Source: Scatophagus argus (lineage: Eukaryota > Chordata > Actinopteri > Scatophagidae). Taken from it: a DNA stretch of 64,000 nucleotides. Shown here one piece after another: positions 34,635 to 48,040 of the stretch (position 1 is the first letter of the stretch; every line of letters starts with the position of its first letter). The notes under the pieces are model-generated. The model was not told the origin of the DNA, did not search any database, and saw nothing but the letters and a program-made list of their open reading frames with translations. The stretch covers positions 10,394,318-10,458,317 of the forward strand of contig NC_058506.1 in the NCBI RefSeq assembly GCF_020382885.2, given 5' to 3'. Made by a program: the position numbers and the translations under genes.

Positions 34635-35379
34635 ACGGCGTGGACTCGGTTCGGCCATGTGACGGTTACGCTGTAAGCGGCCAAGAGCTCTCAATAGGGT
34701 TTTGTGCCTTTCTCTCGGCATTCCCACTGCACGCTTCCCCATTATTTCACTTGTTAACTAAATGAACTGCATAATGTAGTCTATTCTTGTCAGCCCCACC
34801 CACGCCGCAAGAGGCGGCACTGCCCATTCTCCCTTTTATCATCACTCTCATTTTATCATAGAGCACAGCTTAAATTTGTGAGAGAAAACGTTTCTGTCAC
34901 TTTGGGAAAGCCAGTGGGCCCTATGTGTATTCAAGTTTTGTCTCAGACATTAAGCACTCTATTAGGTATGTCTAGGTATAACTTAAAGCCCAGTCTTCAT
35001 TTTGTCTGCATCAAGGGGAAAAGAGAAACTCTTCCAGAAATATTTACAACTGTTAATAATAGCAGGTAAATTACAAAATAATTTCTCCTCGTTTATTTTT
35101 CAATTAAAGGCTCATTCTGCCTGCACCTGGCGAGTTAGCTGCATGTATTCATTTTTTTGCCACGTTATTTTCGGAATAAACGGAAAGCATTCTTATAATA
35201 ATTTTTGCACGCATGCGGTTAGGTAATTATATGTGTATTTATATGCAGGCTGGCAGGTCTTCCGCACTTGTGTGGCTACTTCATTTGACAGTGCTGAGCG
35301 CAAATATAAATGCAACAGCTGAATGTAAAGTTTATGCATATCCATTTTAAGGTTAATGTGTCATTTCTGGGCACAAAAA

Positions 35380-35720
35380 AGGGACAAGTCATTGCCTGAA
35401 GGCAGTGCTGTTAAAGAGCAGTGATTAATTCCTTTGCTCGGGCCCCTGCCGAGTCGGGGGAAAGAATATGTAAAAATAACCAGGTTTTCACTCTGCGGCC
35501 CTTATTGAATGTCATTGTGGAGGGTTTTCAATGAGAGAGAAAGAGAGTCGAATTAAAGTGTGTGACAGCGGCGGATAGACGCAACAAAGGCGACTCTGTC
35601 ATAGAGGAGCCCAGTGCGCGGCGCGTGAAGCCCCCGCCTCGCGCTCTGATTGAATTAAGTAATAGGAAAACATTTTCTTTCACTTTAAGGCTCTCTGAAC
35701 AAGACCTTCAAAGGGACGGG
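35380..35720. promoter_or_regulatory. Candidate gsx1 upstream regulatory block 1
   Basis: About 0.9-1.2 kb upstream of the gsx1 start. It is GC-balanced, non-repetitive sequence with GATTAATTCC, TCGAATTAAAG, TTGAATTAAGTAATAGG and CTTATTGAATGTCATTGTGG. It is proposed on composition and motif density only. Confidence 0.25.
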
Positions 35721-36079
35721 GTCCGTAATGTGTGAGTAAATAGTGGAATGTGTTTTCTCTTCCTTACAGGTTTCTTTTCCTCTTTCACCAAAACAGTCTT
35801 AAATCCAGGATAAATATGACATCTTGCTGGATCCCAACGCCTCGGCACGTTTGATGGGAGGAAAAAAAACACGATGCTAAGCTGGTCCACACAAAGTTAT
35901 TGCTTAGCCACAACTTGTTGTTTTCTGTGTGGTTTGCATTTTAAATTTTAAATTATAGGCGGGAAGAACCCTACCATGTTCCCTCGTCCTCTCTTTAGTG
36001 TGTTGTTTACTGCTTTATTTCCCATAAATTGTCACGTCTGGCGCATTAGCTCTTCAGCTCCATAAACACAGCCTACCCA

Positions 36080-36480
36080 CATGACGGTGTGATGCTATCT
36101 GTTTTCTCCTCATAAAAGAGGCCTAATGTGCTCAGCTTCACACCACTAATCTTCCATAGAGGCTAGATCTGTAATTAGGCTGCGCCATTAAAGTAGGTAC
36201 AAATTAGGAGCAGTTAAACCCTTTAACGAGGCAAAATATCTGTCCGACTGAATGTTACATCGGCGAGGGCCATTTTCACTTTTGTATCCTTTCATTTCCT
36301 GCCAGGAATGATCCATTAACTAGTCTGCCAATCTTGTTGCACTCTCGGAAACCTATAAAGACAAATCTATCGCTTTTATTCCGATCCTTAATTAGGTAAT
36401 AAGTTAATGACATGTTTTCATCATAAGTTAAAAGCGCTATTATTCTCATGAAGGGTCGTGTGCTTAAGCTCAGACAAAAT
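36080..36480. promoter_or_regulatory. Candidate gsx1 upstream regulatory block 2 (repeated TAATTAGG motifs)
   Basis: TAATTAGG occurs at 36172-36179 and at 36389-36396, with AAATTAGGAG between them near 36200. CACTAATC and TAATAAGTTAATG are nearby. TAATTA is the core recognised by Antp/Gsx-class homeodomains. Clustering of the motif is directly visible; enhancer function is inferred. Confidence 0.3.
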
Positions 36481-36629
36481 GTGTGATTTTTATTCCAGCC
36501 CTGGTCCTAAACACTGTAGATTTAAAAACAGTTTTGTCTCAAATCCAGCTTTCATCCAGCTGACATCCACAGATAGCCTGGATGGTGGTGGCAGATTGAT
36601 GTATTGCTTAACATAAAGATGTTATCAAA

Positions 36630-36880
36630 GGCCCTAATTTTCAAATTATGTACAGCAGTCACCCTGTGGATAGGAATAGAGGTTTCATGGGTCGTCACGC
36701 AGGGAGGCTCATCCTAATTTGCAATCCCAACTGGAGACTGACAAATAGTTTTGACCTCCCTCTGGAGGCGCGGGCCAGAAGTGCAAAGAATCTCATTCTC
36801 CATAATCACTTGTTACTGAGATAAATAATGGAGGGAAATAGCTCACTCACATTACAACAACTCTGTTATATTTTTTGCAC
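36630..36880. promoter_or_regulatory. Candidate upstream regulatory block 3
   Basis: Non-repetitive, GC-balanced stretch with CATCCTAATTTGCAATCCC (POU/octamer-like ATTTGCAA) and CCATAATCACTTG. Conservation has not been tested. Confidence 0.22.
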
Positions 36881-39800
36881 TAGTCCCAAGCTAAAAAAAA
36901 TATACATTCATAGCCACTTATGACAAGGTTCATGTATCATCACATCCACATGTTTTCCCTCACAAACCAAATGAGCCAGACTAATTCAGCTTCATGTGTT
37001 TCAGTAACTAGCATACAGCTGTGGGTTGGTAAAGCTTCTTAACGTTCGTGTTTGATACGGGGGAAAACCAATGCCCCTGAAATAGTAAATTATTTATAAG
37101 ATATTAAGTCGGAACAATTGCCATCACTCAAGTTCATCCCTGATGATAACACTGACCAGTGCCTGCTGTGCCGTTTGAGAAGCACATTTTCAGGGGCTTT
37201 TATGCAATTATACCCGAAGATCTCGTGCCTGATGACATAAAGAGAGCAGTCTGTTTATGGAGATGTAGTCAATATCTCCTTTTCTTTTTGGTATGAATAA
37301 TTCATAGTTTAAGACACTATCCCCCCTCACTTAATATGTACACACACTTAAACACCCACACATCTCTAATACAAATGATGGTTTTAGCTGACAGTGTAAC
37401 AGGATTTAAGGTCCCAGTGGGGTTTGGCCCAGCCGTGGATGGGCGCTGTGACTGTCGACGTGACACAGAGGGCCGGCTGCCCCTCCTAATCTCTCCCTGA
37501 GGCAACATCACAGACTGCAGATCCTGCTGCACCTCTATGGACACACAAAGGACTGATTATCATTCATATGCTCACCACAAACACCAGTCCAATAGATAAC
37601 AGATGACACATAAGTACCAGCTGAATGGTGCAATATGTTTAGGCTGTTGGAGTCTATAGGGACTAATGAATCCTTAAGAGAGAGGGAGACTGACAAAGAG
37701 ATGCAGTCAGATGAGGTGCCATTATGTGACAGATATAAGGCTCTACAGGTGAACGTGAAGTGGAGTGAACCAGAGGAATCTAAATGCTTTTCCGTTGCAG
37801 TTTTAATTATAAAAAATTAAAGAAGTGGCATGTGTTTAATCAAGCTGAATGGAGATAACACCTAGAAAGCAGAGGGGCTTCAGTGAGTATTTTTGCGATA
37901 AGGAGATATTTAAGTGACCATTTCAAGATGATAATTATGTGAAAGTGCCGCTTAACTCAGCATGGCCTCACTATTAAACAGATCAAATAGCATTTTCAAA
38001 ACAAGTTACCACATATATGTGGCATCCAGCAAATCAAAAATAATCTCAAATTGTTTTCACATGTTCGGGGTACATTTTTTTGTTTGTTTGTTTGCTTCAG
38101 AATTTCAAGTATTGTGTTTCAAAATGTGATTTTTATTGGCTCAACTATGAATATTGCCACAAATGTAGTTGTTCAAATACAAGCCTGGAGGAGGATTTAT
38201 TACCTATGTTGGTAGACATCTAAACTGCACATTGTTTGAAAGCCTTACAGTTCTAACTGTGAATGTTTTTATAGTCCCAATTTCGCTGCCAAAACACTTC
38301 CTTACTTTACAAAACAGCAGAGTAAAATTCGAAGAATGAAGAAAAGCTCTTTTTTTGTCTGTTATAGTTCACTTTTCCTGAGATTAATTTGGCCTTTTCT
38401 GAAAATTTACTGCAAGATCAGAACTGTATTCAAAGAGGTTAAAGAACAGAAATCTACTTTGTATTTGTCACTTTCTGGCTTGTATGAAAATAACAGAGCG
38501 TTAACAAAAGGAGTTTAGCTTTTTTTATATTTTTCAGATACTGCAGGAACAACTGAAAAAATTGAAGTGCAGGAAACAGTAGCTTTACTTTTTCAAAACA
38601 CTGTTTTCAGATGAGATCTTTTTTTATTTCTTTGAGTCAGTGTGTTTATTTCAGTCCACACTATGAATTGTCATGATTAAGCTGAGACCAGCAAAAAAAT
38701 AAAAAAAAGGGAGAATGATGACATCAGCTAATGAAGTGGAAATGTGTAGGAGTTGTCTAATCTGTGGTGGACAATCTCATTATGTTTCATTGTGGTCAAA
38801 AAAAATGCTTCATCGTGATATGAAGATTTTTTTTCCCTGCTTTTTTACATTTCAGATAACACAATTGAGACACTGAGCCTCCTGTGGGTCCTCCACCAGT
38901 GTCAGCCTACTTCAAAGAACAGAGCCAAGTGTTATTAACAATAATGTAATAATGAGATCATTTTTGATTTCACATAACTGTCTGTTCCTTCCATCACAAT
39001 CTTTATATCTATGGTTATTTACATGATGACTTGAACCATGGCTACCGTTGAAAAGAGAGCACATTAACAATACAAAGCAGAGGTGCCTGATAATACACCC
39101 TCCGATCATTATCATATTTATCAATTTGATGTTATATCAATATCTTAAAATACAACAAGCCAAACATAAGATTCAATCACAAACACTAAGCAAGTGAGTT
39201 GCTATTTGGCCCCTCTGCCTTTTCATGTTTATATGTATGTTACCTTGTACATTCTTAAATAATTTCATTTGTACATTTCATTGTGCAAGGAAGTTGCATT
39301 TGATAGACACTGAAAAGCAAGAGGCCACGCCACACACTCAAACATCTCTGCGTGTGTGAATATGACAAATGACAGGTCATACGTCATGCTGACACAAGTT
39401 TGAGCTGCGGTTCACCGAGGTGGATCCTAAAAATCTCCTAGCAACCTCCATCATGGAGGGCCATCACAGAGAACAAGTCCCACAGTGCAGAGGAGTCATA
39501 GGATTACAAAAAGTCACTTCTGCAGTCAGTGGTGTTTGAAAATTCACTTTTAGCAAAAAATTAAAGAAATACATTATAATTCACTACTAACTGTTGTACT
39601 CAATTTCATGTTTCATATCTCAATGATAAAGAAAAATTACTTTTTTACATTTTTATGTAAGTGAAAAAATCTCAAGTGGCATGTTGAAAAGCACAAATCG
39701 TACAGACAGCATGAAAACTTGACGGGGAGAAATGACTAACGATAATAATAAAAATGATAGAGGTGATGTGACTGAAATGCTTAGAAAGTTTGGTTCATTC

Positions 39801-40387
39801 TGATGGTTGATCCATTTCCATGAGCATTTTCCATGTCTTTCTCATCATTTCTCCCCTGATGGTAAATCTGGCTGCTGAATTTATGCCTCAGTCTGCCGTG
39901 TAGAGCCTCTCTGATGTGGCTGAGTCCGTGTCAAGTGCTGCTGCTGGGTGCGTCCTCACTGCTGTGGCTGCCTCTACACAGCTGGCTGCACAGACAGTCC
40001 CAGCACTGAGGACTGAACACTACAACTGAACAGTTAATGAATAACTAATAATCAGAGAAAAGAAGAGCGCTATATTGTTTATGGCGGTCCTTTCAGTAAT
40101 GTTAAAAATCTATGAGCGAAGACTGGTGTTGGCTGTTATTCCAAACCACTCTGTGTTGTAGTTTGAGCAGGGTTCTTGGTTTATTCAAACAGATTCCAAC
40201 AGTTTTGGTCTGACATCAGAAATTTTTCTATCTCTGGTGAGGCATTGTGTTAACTTCCTGTTAGTGAAATCTCACAAGCACACGGAGCTGCTTGGGTAAC
40301 TACAGCAAAGTGAAAAATAACTGTCCTCAGCCTGAAAACACATTTGAGCACAACAAAGCACCAAGAGTGTGATAAATTAAAGCGATG

Positions 40388-40424
40388 AAAACAAACAAAC
40401 AAACAAACAAACAAACAAACAAAA
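40388..40424. repeat. (CAAA)n microsatellite
   Basis: About nine tandem ACAA/CAAA units in the gsx1 upstream desert. Confidence 0.9.
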
Positions 40425-42161
40425 AACAAATAAAACTATGAGTCTAATGCTAGACCTTTATGACAGCAAAAATTTTATATCAGTGCATGTTTCTGTATTT
40501 TAAAAGAAGTGAATTAATTGAAAAATGAAATGAAATGTACTTAACAGTAAATGAGAAGGAAAATATCTTTGGTAATTTTGTATAAGACTGTAATCTACTT
40601 TGGCACATTTTTATACAGAAAGATAGATTTCATTTATATCTATTCAGCTCTTTGTGGTTGTAGATTATAATAAGAGTGGCCTAAGAAATCACTAGTCTAA
40701 TGTTAATATTAGCATTCTCTTTATAACATTTGGGATTCCCTTTACATAATGACAGAACAGACTCAAGTGACTTATATGGACGTTGCTCTGTTTAAAGCAA
40801 CAGAAAAATTACACTCATACTTGAGCAGAACAGCACACGATGTGGGCCTGGCCGGTTCTTGACAAGAATAAATGGGAAATAGATGCAAACCTGACAGTCT
40901 GGCCTTTCTAATGAGTCCATTTACATCTAAATGTGATGATGTTATGGGAACTAAAATGGTCAAGTTTGCCTTCCAGCTATTTCAACTTAAGAGTAAGACA
41001 ATAGTACAAAGAAGTTCTATTTGCCATTCAGTGTCCTCCACACTAATACACACAGCATTTGCTGATTAATGAATTTTTCAACTCTGTCTTTCTGGCATGC
41101 AACTTTCATCAATCCTCACACTTTCCTCATGAGTGAAAAGTAATTAGAAGTTGGGTTATGCTCAAAAATATGGTTAGAAAGACGCCACAGAGCCATTAGA
41201 GGTCTAAATATCGTTGGATGATTTCAAATTCCCTTTTGATGTAAATCCATTGGTTCTGGTATAGATATGTCTCAAACTTCCCCTTTGACCCTATTCATAT
41301 AAAAGCCTTGAAATGCTCTTCAAAAGGGTTTGTTACCCTGTGAAGGTCAGTAGGCGATTACGTATGGCTGACTCACATTTTTCCAAATCAGCAGACTTTT
41401 GGCCTAGAAATAACAGGTCAAACCAATGAATTTAATGAACTCTCACAGACACAATGAATGCCTCTTGCCATTTGAACCCCAATAAAGGCATATGGGCAGG
41501 TCAGCCGGCCCTTTCAAGGGGTCTGTACACAAATGTGACAGAATGCAGTTGCTTCAGTGTCTGCACTGACAAGTTGTTCAAAGTGCTGGGGATGTCAGTG
41601 ATAGTGCCTTCATCCACACTGGCCCCCTTTGTTCCCAATTTTGTGTCTGTTGCTCTCCCATGAACAGTCCCACAAGTACAAAAGCAAAAGGATGCAAAGT
41701 GTCTTCTGAGATGTTGTGTTTGCCTCATTTCTCTCAGCCGACCACTATGCTGTCGGAGACTTTTTTTGTGGAGAAAACAAAGCAGAATTACGGCACAGGA
41801 CAACTTCTGATGGCGACTTGCTACTCCTCCCCCCTTTTCACCGCTTTGCGTTCCTGATCCTCCCGTTTCCCTCCCCTCATTCAAGTTCCCCTTCGTTCAT
41901 TATCTCTTTTTTCTCTCTGAGTTTTCATTTTTGATGTTCTGATGTTTCCAGTAGGTTTTCCTAGAAGGCTAATTTGAAAACAAAGGGGACGGAGAAATCA
42001 CAGAAAAACAGCTGAATTTCCTGCTATCTGCGAAAGTATCTGCATCAAGTATGTTTCCGCGATGCAGCTGCCAAGACTGGTTGAGAAAAAACATCTTTAA
42101 GCATATGGTATTTGTGTGTTCACTTAATTGAATCAATTGGAGGCCCATGGGAAACCACCAA

Positions 42162-42186
42162 GGGGGGTAAGGGTTAGGGAGGAGGG
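42162..42186 (+). repeat. G-quadruplex-capable tract containing a telomere-like GGGTTAGGG
   Basis: Four G runs of at least three bases separated by TAA, TTA and AGGA, fitting the G3+N1-7 rule. A further AGGAGGGGGGGCGGG run follows at about 42207-42221. Confidence 0.75.
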
Positions 42187-43612
42187 AGGTCAGAGAGTTA
42201 GAGCAGGAGGGGGGGGCGGGATAAACACTCAAAAAACAGCTATTCTAACCATTAATTACTAATTTTCAGCTCAACACATCATTATTTCCTCATTTTCAGA
42301 GTGTTTTCAAGAGGATGAGGATGAGCTTCAGGAAGAAGTCTAAAAGGAAGCAAACTCTAAAACCACTGTGGTCCCTTAGAGTTTATGGTTTTCTCATTAA
42401 TGACCTCCTGCGGTTTGGCCCATTTCCTCTCCATTCATCTCACATTAGCCTCCATTCAGAAGTCACCATTGTTTTGGGATTGTTTTTATTTTCTTGGGGA
42501 TACAGATGTTTGAATGTTAACACAAACTTTCTAACATTTTGATATTTAAAAGTTGTACTGATATTGTGTCATTCTGTCCACCTTTTGGAAAGAAGTCTGA
42601 GGAAAAAAAAACAAACAAACAAAAAATGTCTGAGGTTCTGAGGTTTTTGGTTTAATGTTGAACTAGGCTACATTTTCCAAATATTAAACTGTTCCCACTC
42701 TTTAAAGGACAGAGTTGTTTCCTGGGTGACAGCAACACTTCCAAGGCAATGAATTTTTAGACCATTTGCATAAGTAAGAGTAGACCCCCTGTATGATTTT
42801 CATAACCCAATATCCCCTTTTCTTCTCAAATTTCTATTGCTGGCAATGTGGGTTGAGGTCAACTTTTGTTTCATTATTTCCCCCCACTTTGCCGTTGTTG
42901 CATTTTATTTCTCCCCCCTCATCTTAATGACCTCTGCGACAGCTTTTTACTCACTCACAAACACAGCTTTTGACTAAATGGGGAATATATGGCTCAACCT
43001 CAACTTTCCCTCAAGAATTATGACGTAAGCAGTGTGAAAGAGAGGTTTAGACTAATTCAATGTCTATATATGACCATACATGTGAGAGTCAGTGTGATGA
43101 CGGGTCACTGCCCATCTCACAGGGTCCCTCAGTTTTCTGCAGATGCACTCTATTCAGGAGGCGACACGCGGCGGGACGCTGCTGGGAGGTAGTTACTATT
43201 TCTCCATTACCATAGAAACTAACACACTGGCTTTCAGCTGGTCTAGGCCAGGGGTCCACTGACACCAACTTTCACACTACTCTAAGTCTTGACAAAACCC
43301 CAAATAGATCTCACAACTCTGAATAATGCCCATTTGTATGGTATGACAGAAAAAAATAAAGAGGCCTCCTTTTTGGAACACTTTTTGTAATGAACACAAG
43401 ATGGGAAAAATACTTGGGTGCTGATGTGAACTGAAGCAGTCGAGTAAAAACTACAGCAGTTCACGTTATGCTAGGAAAGATCATCACCGTCTAGATTCAT
43501 GTTTATCTTGTCTAAGAACAGAGTAGTGTTGTTGTTGTTCAAGCTGTTTGGACAATCTGCTCTCAATGCACAATGCTTATGCAGTGTCAGAATATGTGCA
43601 TGTTTGTCCAGT

Positions 43613-43790
43613 CTTAAAGGAACAGTTTGACATTTTGAGAAATCTTTCTTACCAAGAGTTCCACGACAAGGGCCATATGGTAAATATGAAGCCAGCAGCC
43701 AGACAGCTTAGCTTAGCATAAAGACTGGAAAAAGGGGGAAACAGCTTGCCTGAACTTAACTAATTAACAGTTTAGATTTTGGTAAATATG
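43613..43790 (+). repeat. Percomorph interspersed repeat copy
   Basis: TTAAAGGAACAGTTTGACAT, GCCAGCAGCCAGACAGCTTA, GCATAAAGACTGGAAA and GGGGGAAACAGCTTGCCTG match, from memory, a very common teleost interspersed repeat. Its class is not assigned here. Confidence 0.55.
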
Positions 43791-43842
43791 CACAAAAACA
43801 GGTATAACAGTCAAATACAGGCAGGGAGTGTTATACTAAACA

Positions 43843-43945
43843 ATGAGTATTTTTCTAATGCAAGTTTACTTGTAGTGGAGTATTTTCACAGTGTGGTATA
43901 TGTATTTTTACTTCAGTGAAGAATCTGAACACTTCTTCCAAAACT
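43843..43945 (+). repeat. DNA-transposon remnant (3' end of the family seen at 18111)
   Basis: TTACTTGTAGTGGAGTATTT, CACAGTGTGGTATATG, TTTTTACTTCAGTGAAG and GAATCTGAACACTTCTTCCA resemble the distal end of the common teleost repeat whose other end is seen in arhgap31 intron 2. It directly follows a different repeat, which suggests nested or adjacent insertions. Confidence 0.5.
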
Positions 43946-44566
43946 GCAACTATGTGAGTTTAATACCATAAATGTTAATTTTCTGTGTATCCCTAATATA
44001 CTTTGTATATGTGGTATGGGTGACTGTACACTGAAAAATTGATACTAATGATGAGTGAGGCAGTCAAGTCAAAACTTCAGACATTTTACATTTACAGTTT
44101 ATGATGCCAGCAACAGATTAGTAAAATCTACTGTAAGTGTGTTTAACTTGATCAATGGAAAAACAGTGTCAGCTGAAGTCAGTAATAGCTTTCCTGTTTA
44201 ACTTCCTGCATTTAAGATTGTTTCTCCAGCTGAACACCTACATAATTTTAACGTAATTTTTGTCAGTCTTCAGTGAATGATGTATATATTACATGGTATG
44301 GGTAATAATTGGGCATTGTGGAAGGTACAAGGTCAGAGTTCACAATTGATCCTCTCACCACTGGCAGGTGCAGCTCACAGGAGTGAGAGGAGGCGGCCCC
44401 TCATCTCTCCCACCTCTTCACGCTGCTCAGCAAGAGAAAGGGAGGAGTGTAAATGAGTGCACTCCAGAAAGCCATCACCTGCTCCCTCCACCCTAAAATC
44501 CCCACTAGCTCTGCCAGGCAGTGATATCCTACAACCCCAGCTCAAATTTCTCCAACTCCGATTAAT

Positions 44567-44584
44567 GAGAGAGAGAGAGAGAGA
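44567..44584. repeat. (GA)9 microsatellite
   Basis: Uninterrupted GA run within a wider purine-rich stretch to about 44620. Confidence 0.85.
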
Positions 44585-47500
44585 CGGACTGAGGGAGGGA
44601 GGGAAGAAGAGGAGGGGAATTAAGAATTTTAACTATTAGCATCCATGCCGGGATTTTTTTTTTTTTTAGGCTGTTTTGTTGTTTTGAGTATGAATGTATT
44701 CATCGGCAGCAAAATGTACATTTGTCATGCTTATAGAGGAAATTGAATTGGACTGGAAGGGGCATTGAGTTTGTGCGCACAGAGAGCCCAAGGGTGAGGT
44801 TGTGTATTGATGGGTGCCCCTCCCAGCTTCTCCGAGATTCCCCCTCTATTGTGACTTTGAGTGAATGTATCCTCTTGCTAAGGGCACAGGAATGTGTCTT
44901 CTCAACTCGTGTGATGGATGGGGCCTTGTTTTGCACTCCTCCGCCCCTCCCTCTGAATCCCTCTTTCTCTCTCTCAGCCTTTGACTCTTTCTTCACATCC
45001 TTTTATTCGGCACCAATAAAAGTCAGTGATTCTTCATCAGCCGTTGTGCAGATCTGAGGGCCGCTGTTATTTTTCATCAGGAGTGTGTCACACATCACCA
45101 TTCAGCCCCTCCGTCACACAAATTCAGACACTGGCACAGGGGCCGAAGCAGGTGGAGATACACCATCAATGAATTAGTCAAATGAGACACTGGGCATATC
45201 CTTTAGATTTAATTTAAATACTTGGTTAATGTTGTTTCGTGGGTCTCTATTGCCATTTATGCACAAGGGTGATATACTGTTTTAGCTTGAACAACTTAGA
45301 ATGGTTGTAGTAGCAAAAATAAAATGCTGATTCTTATGCTACTGCTATGACTACATAATAATAATAATAGAATGTAAAATAAAATACAACTTAATAAATA
45401 AACAAAGACAAAAACCAAATTAAAGGTCCACATTAAATTCAGATCAGTTCTATATTACATTTTAACCAACATTAAACCAACATTAACATTTTTAACTTTC
45501 TTGTAATTACTAGAGTTATAAAAGAAGCGAAATATACAAAATCCTAAATATTTACAATGTGAGTAAACTAAAATGTATCCATCCTAAATTCTTTACTCCT
45601 ATGAAGAGCTGACTGACACTATGCCTGAATTCATTATCACAATATTAAATAGGACCTTTTTCTGCTGCAGTCTAAAATGTGCTACATACTGGCAGAAGTG
45701 CCCAAAATGAGATAAAATACTCAAACAGTGAAGCAGTGAATTTTATTCTACTGCTGCATATTACAAGACTGTTCATATGTGTAAACTAAAGCTAAAAATT
45801 GGCTTAGCAAGCGTCACAACATCCCAGGTTTGCTTCTGACTCTTTATTGCATGTCCCATCTCCCCCACCCCCCAAAACCAGACTATTGTCAACATAAATA
45901 CAAGTACAAAAATACTTAAAATAATATTAATAATATTTTTTACAGTGGCTCGCCCACTCATTGACTTGGACAACAAAAACAAGTGAAACGATTGTCATTC
46001 TGTGAAATTCTGTTCAAAGAAGCTCATCGTCAATGCAATTTGGTTGAAAATCAATAACTGTGTTATCTTCATCCCTTTTCTCATACCATTCCTATACTTA
46101 CCACACATCTATATGCACTGGTTTAATACCCTGGTGACTGGGACAGTCTGGATCTTTTTATTTTGTTCAGTTCCAGCTGCAAAGCACATAACATTAAAAC
46201 CCAGGCATCCTATGACGGATCTTCTATTGGGGTATATTATCAGTGTGCACGTCTTTTTTAAACTTCCGGCTCATTTGATTGGATTAGTGTAGAAACGTAT
46301 CAGAATAATTACCACAAGAAAATGCCAGCATTACAAAGTTATGTATTACAAGCCAGTGCAACACTTCCTGTTTTGTTTTGTTTTCTGGCATATTTATACT
46401 CATTCATCTCAAAAGTTGAAGGGACCAAATCTTTCCAGTACAGTGTATTTTTTCTACTATGTCTACTATGTATTCTGCATTCCCTTTCTTTTTTCTTCTG
46501 TTTGCATATAACATCCGAAGATACCCCACACTCAGACATCATTTCCCACCCGGGGTCTTGTGGGAAACAAGAGTGTCTCTATTTAAAAAGTATTATTCAA
46601 CAGTGTTACATAAGAAGCTCCAAACAGGAGTCAGGCCTCGCAAAAATGAATCATCAGCTCAGTCATCGTCATGTCAAATAACAATCCTCTGGCACTCACA
46701 GCACTTCATGACATTTTACACAATCTAAAAAGACTCATACACGCCTAAATACAGGCAGAAGTATCACTTAGATGAATATTAACACATTTTACTTTCAGCT
46801 TTATGTATGGACACACAGTCAATACTATAGCAGTGATTGTAAGCAACCCATTTCAGTTAATGCTTTAAATTCACTTATGGTACACTGGTCATGATTACAC
46901 ATTTAAGTACTTGAAAAATGTGTTTGATGTGGGAAAAAAATAACTGAGAAAAGTAGATATCATCAAATTCAGGATCACAGACAATAAATCCTGTTACTGC
47001 ATCTTAATCACGCAGATAATATGATGATCTTGGAATCAGTTATAATTAGTTAGAATAACATATTATTATTACATATTGGCATTACTTATCATATCTTTCA
47101 CCGAATTAAGTCTCCTATAATCGATTGCTTAAAATTTCTTCTGCCAGTCGTAAAATGTAAACATCATAGATTATAGACAGATTTGAAGACACAGTTTGCT
47201 TGTAACTCCCTGTTTAAAATGAAATAACAATCTGCCTCTGAAGAAGTGTTTGACTCCTTTGCTTTCTGTAAATGTTTTGAACCGGTGCATCCAGCCAGCT
47301 AACTGACCCTGAGAAGTAAGTCAAATCATGGAATGGTGCCATCTACTTTCAACCAAATATGCCAGCAAGAGCATCCAGCAACATTCCAGTAGATGAAATT
47401 GAAAGCATCTCTACATCATCTTACCAGTTTGAGTCAACTTTGTACTATTAAAATGTGACTCTAATGTTCTGTCCACCATGTTTTAGATACACCAGGAGGA

Positions 47501-47991
47501 CAGAACCATATTGACACATCGTGTGCTGTATGACACTGCAAATATAATAAAGTAAGCAAGCAAAGGATCCATCTCAGTCCTCAATTTACCATTTGAACCT
47601 GAACAAAACAAAAGTGAACATGACTGGATTAGGTTTGTCTTGACTCAGAATGATGCCTCGTGCCACATAATTCAATAATAAAAGAGAAACTTAAAAAAGT
47701 CTGCGGTGAATCAGTACATCAGTTGAAGTGTCAAATGGTTTTGGTTCTGTTTTGGTTTTTTTAAATACACTTCAGTCATGCATTCATTGCTAATGAAGCT
47801 GCAGCCTTAAACGTCAATAAATCACCTCCGCCTAAAATTGTAGATGCAACTTAACTTTTTGCAAGTTAAAAAAAGTCACTGCAGGAGAGCGCGACAACAA
47901 CTGCGTCATCTCTTCCACCATAAGAAAGTGGAGCATGTTCGTTTGCATATTGTGCACTGGAAAAAGAGATCATGTTGTTTGACGTAAGTTT

Positions 47992-48040
47992 GATGAAATA
48001 CTCATCTTTAAGTTTGACGTAAAGATGAGTATTTCTCATC
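47992..48040. repeat. Hairpin / inverted duplication
   Basis: The arm GATGAAATACTCATCTTTA (47992-48010) pairs with 48020-48040, interrupted only by a 2 nt bulge, around a 9 nt loop. The word GTTTGACGTAA is also repeated directly in and next to the hairpin. Confidence 0.8.

Larger units (their letters stand above)
34660..41100. other. gsx1 upstream desert, proximal part
   Basis: No coding gene supported. It contains candidate regulatory blocks (35380-35720, 36080-36480, 36630-36880) and a (CAAA)n tract at 40388-40424. All open frames are under about 75 codons and unconserved in appearance. Since gsx1 reads leftwards, this is its immediate 5' flank. Confidence 0.55.

Noticed and set aside
40388..40424. 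Tandem CAAA repeat considered as a CRISPR or satellite array
   Set aside because: The 4 bp unit has no spacers; it is a simple microsatellite.
41501..41884. 127-codon minus-strand frame in the desert
   Set aside because: No start context, splice signals or recognisable motif. It overlaps low-complexity and pyrimidine-rich sequence.
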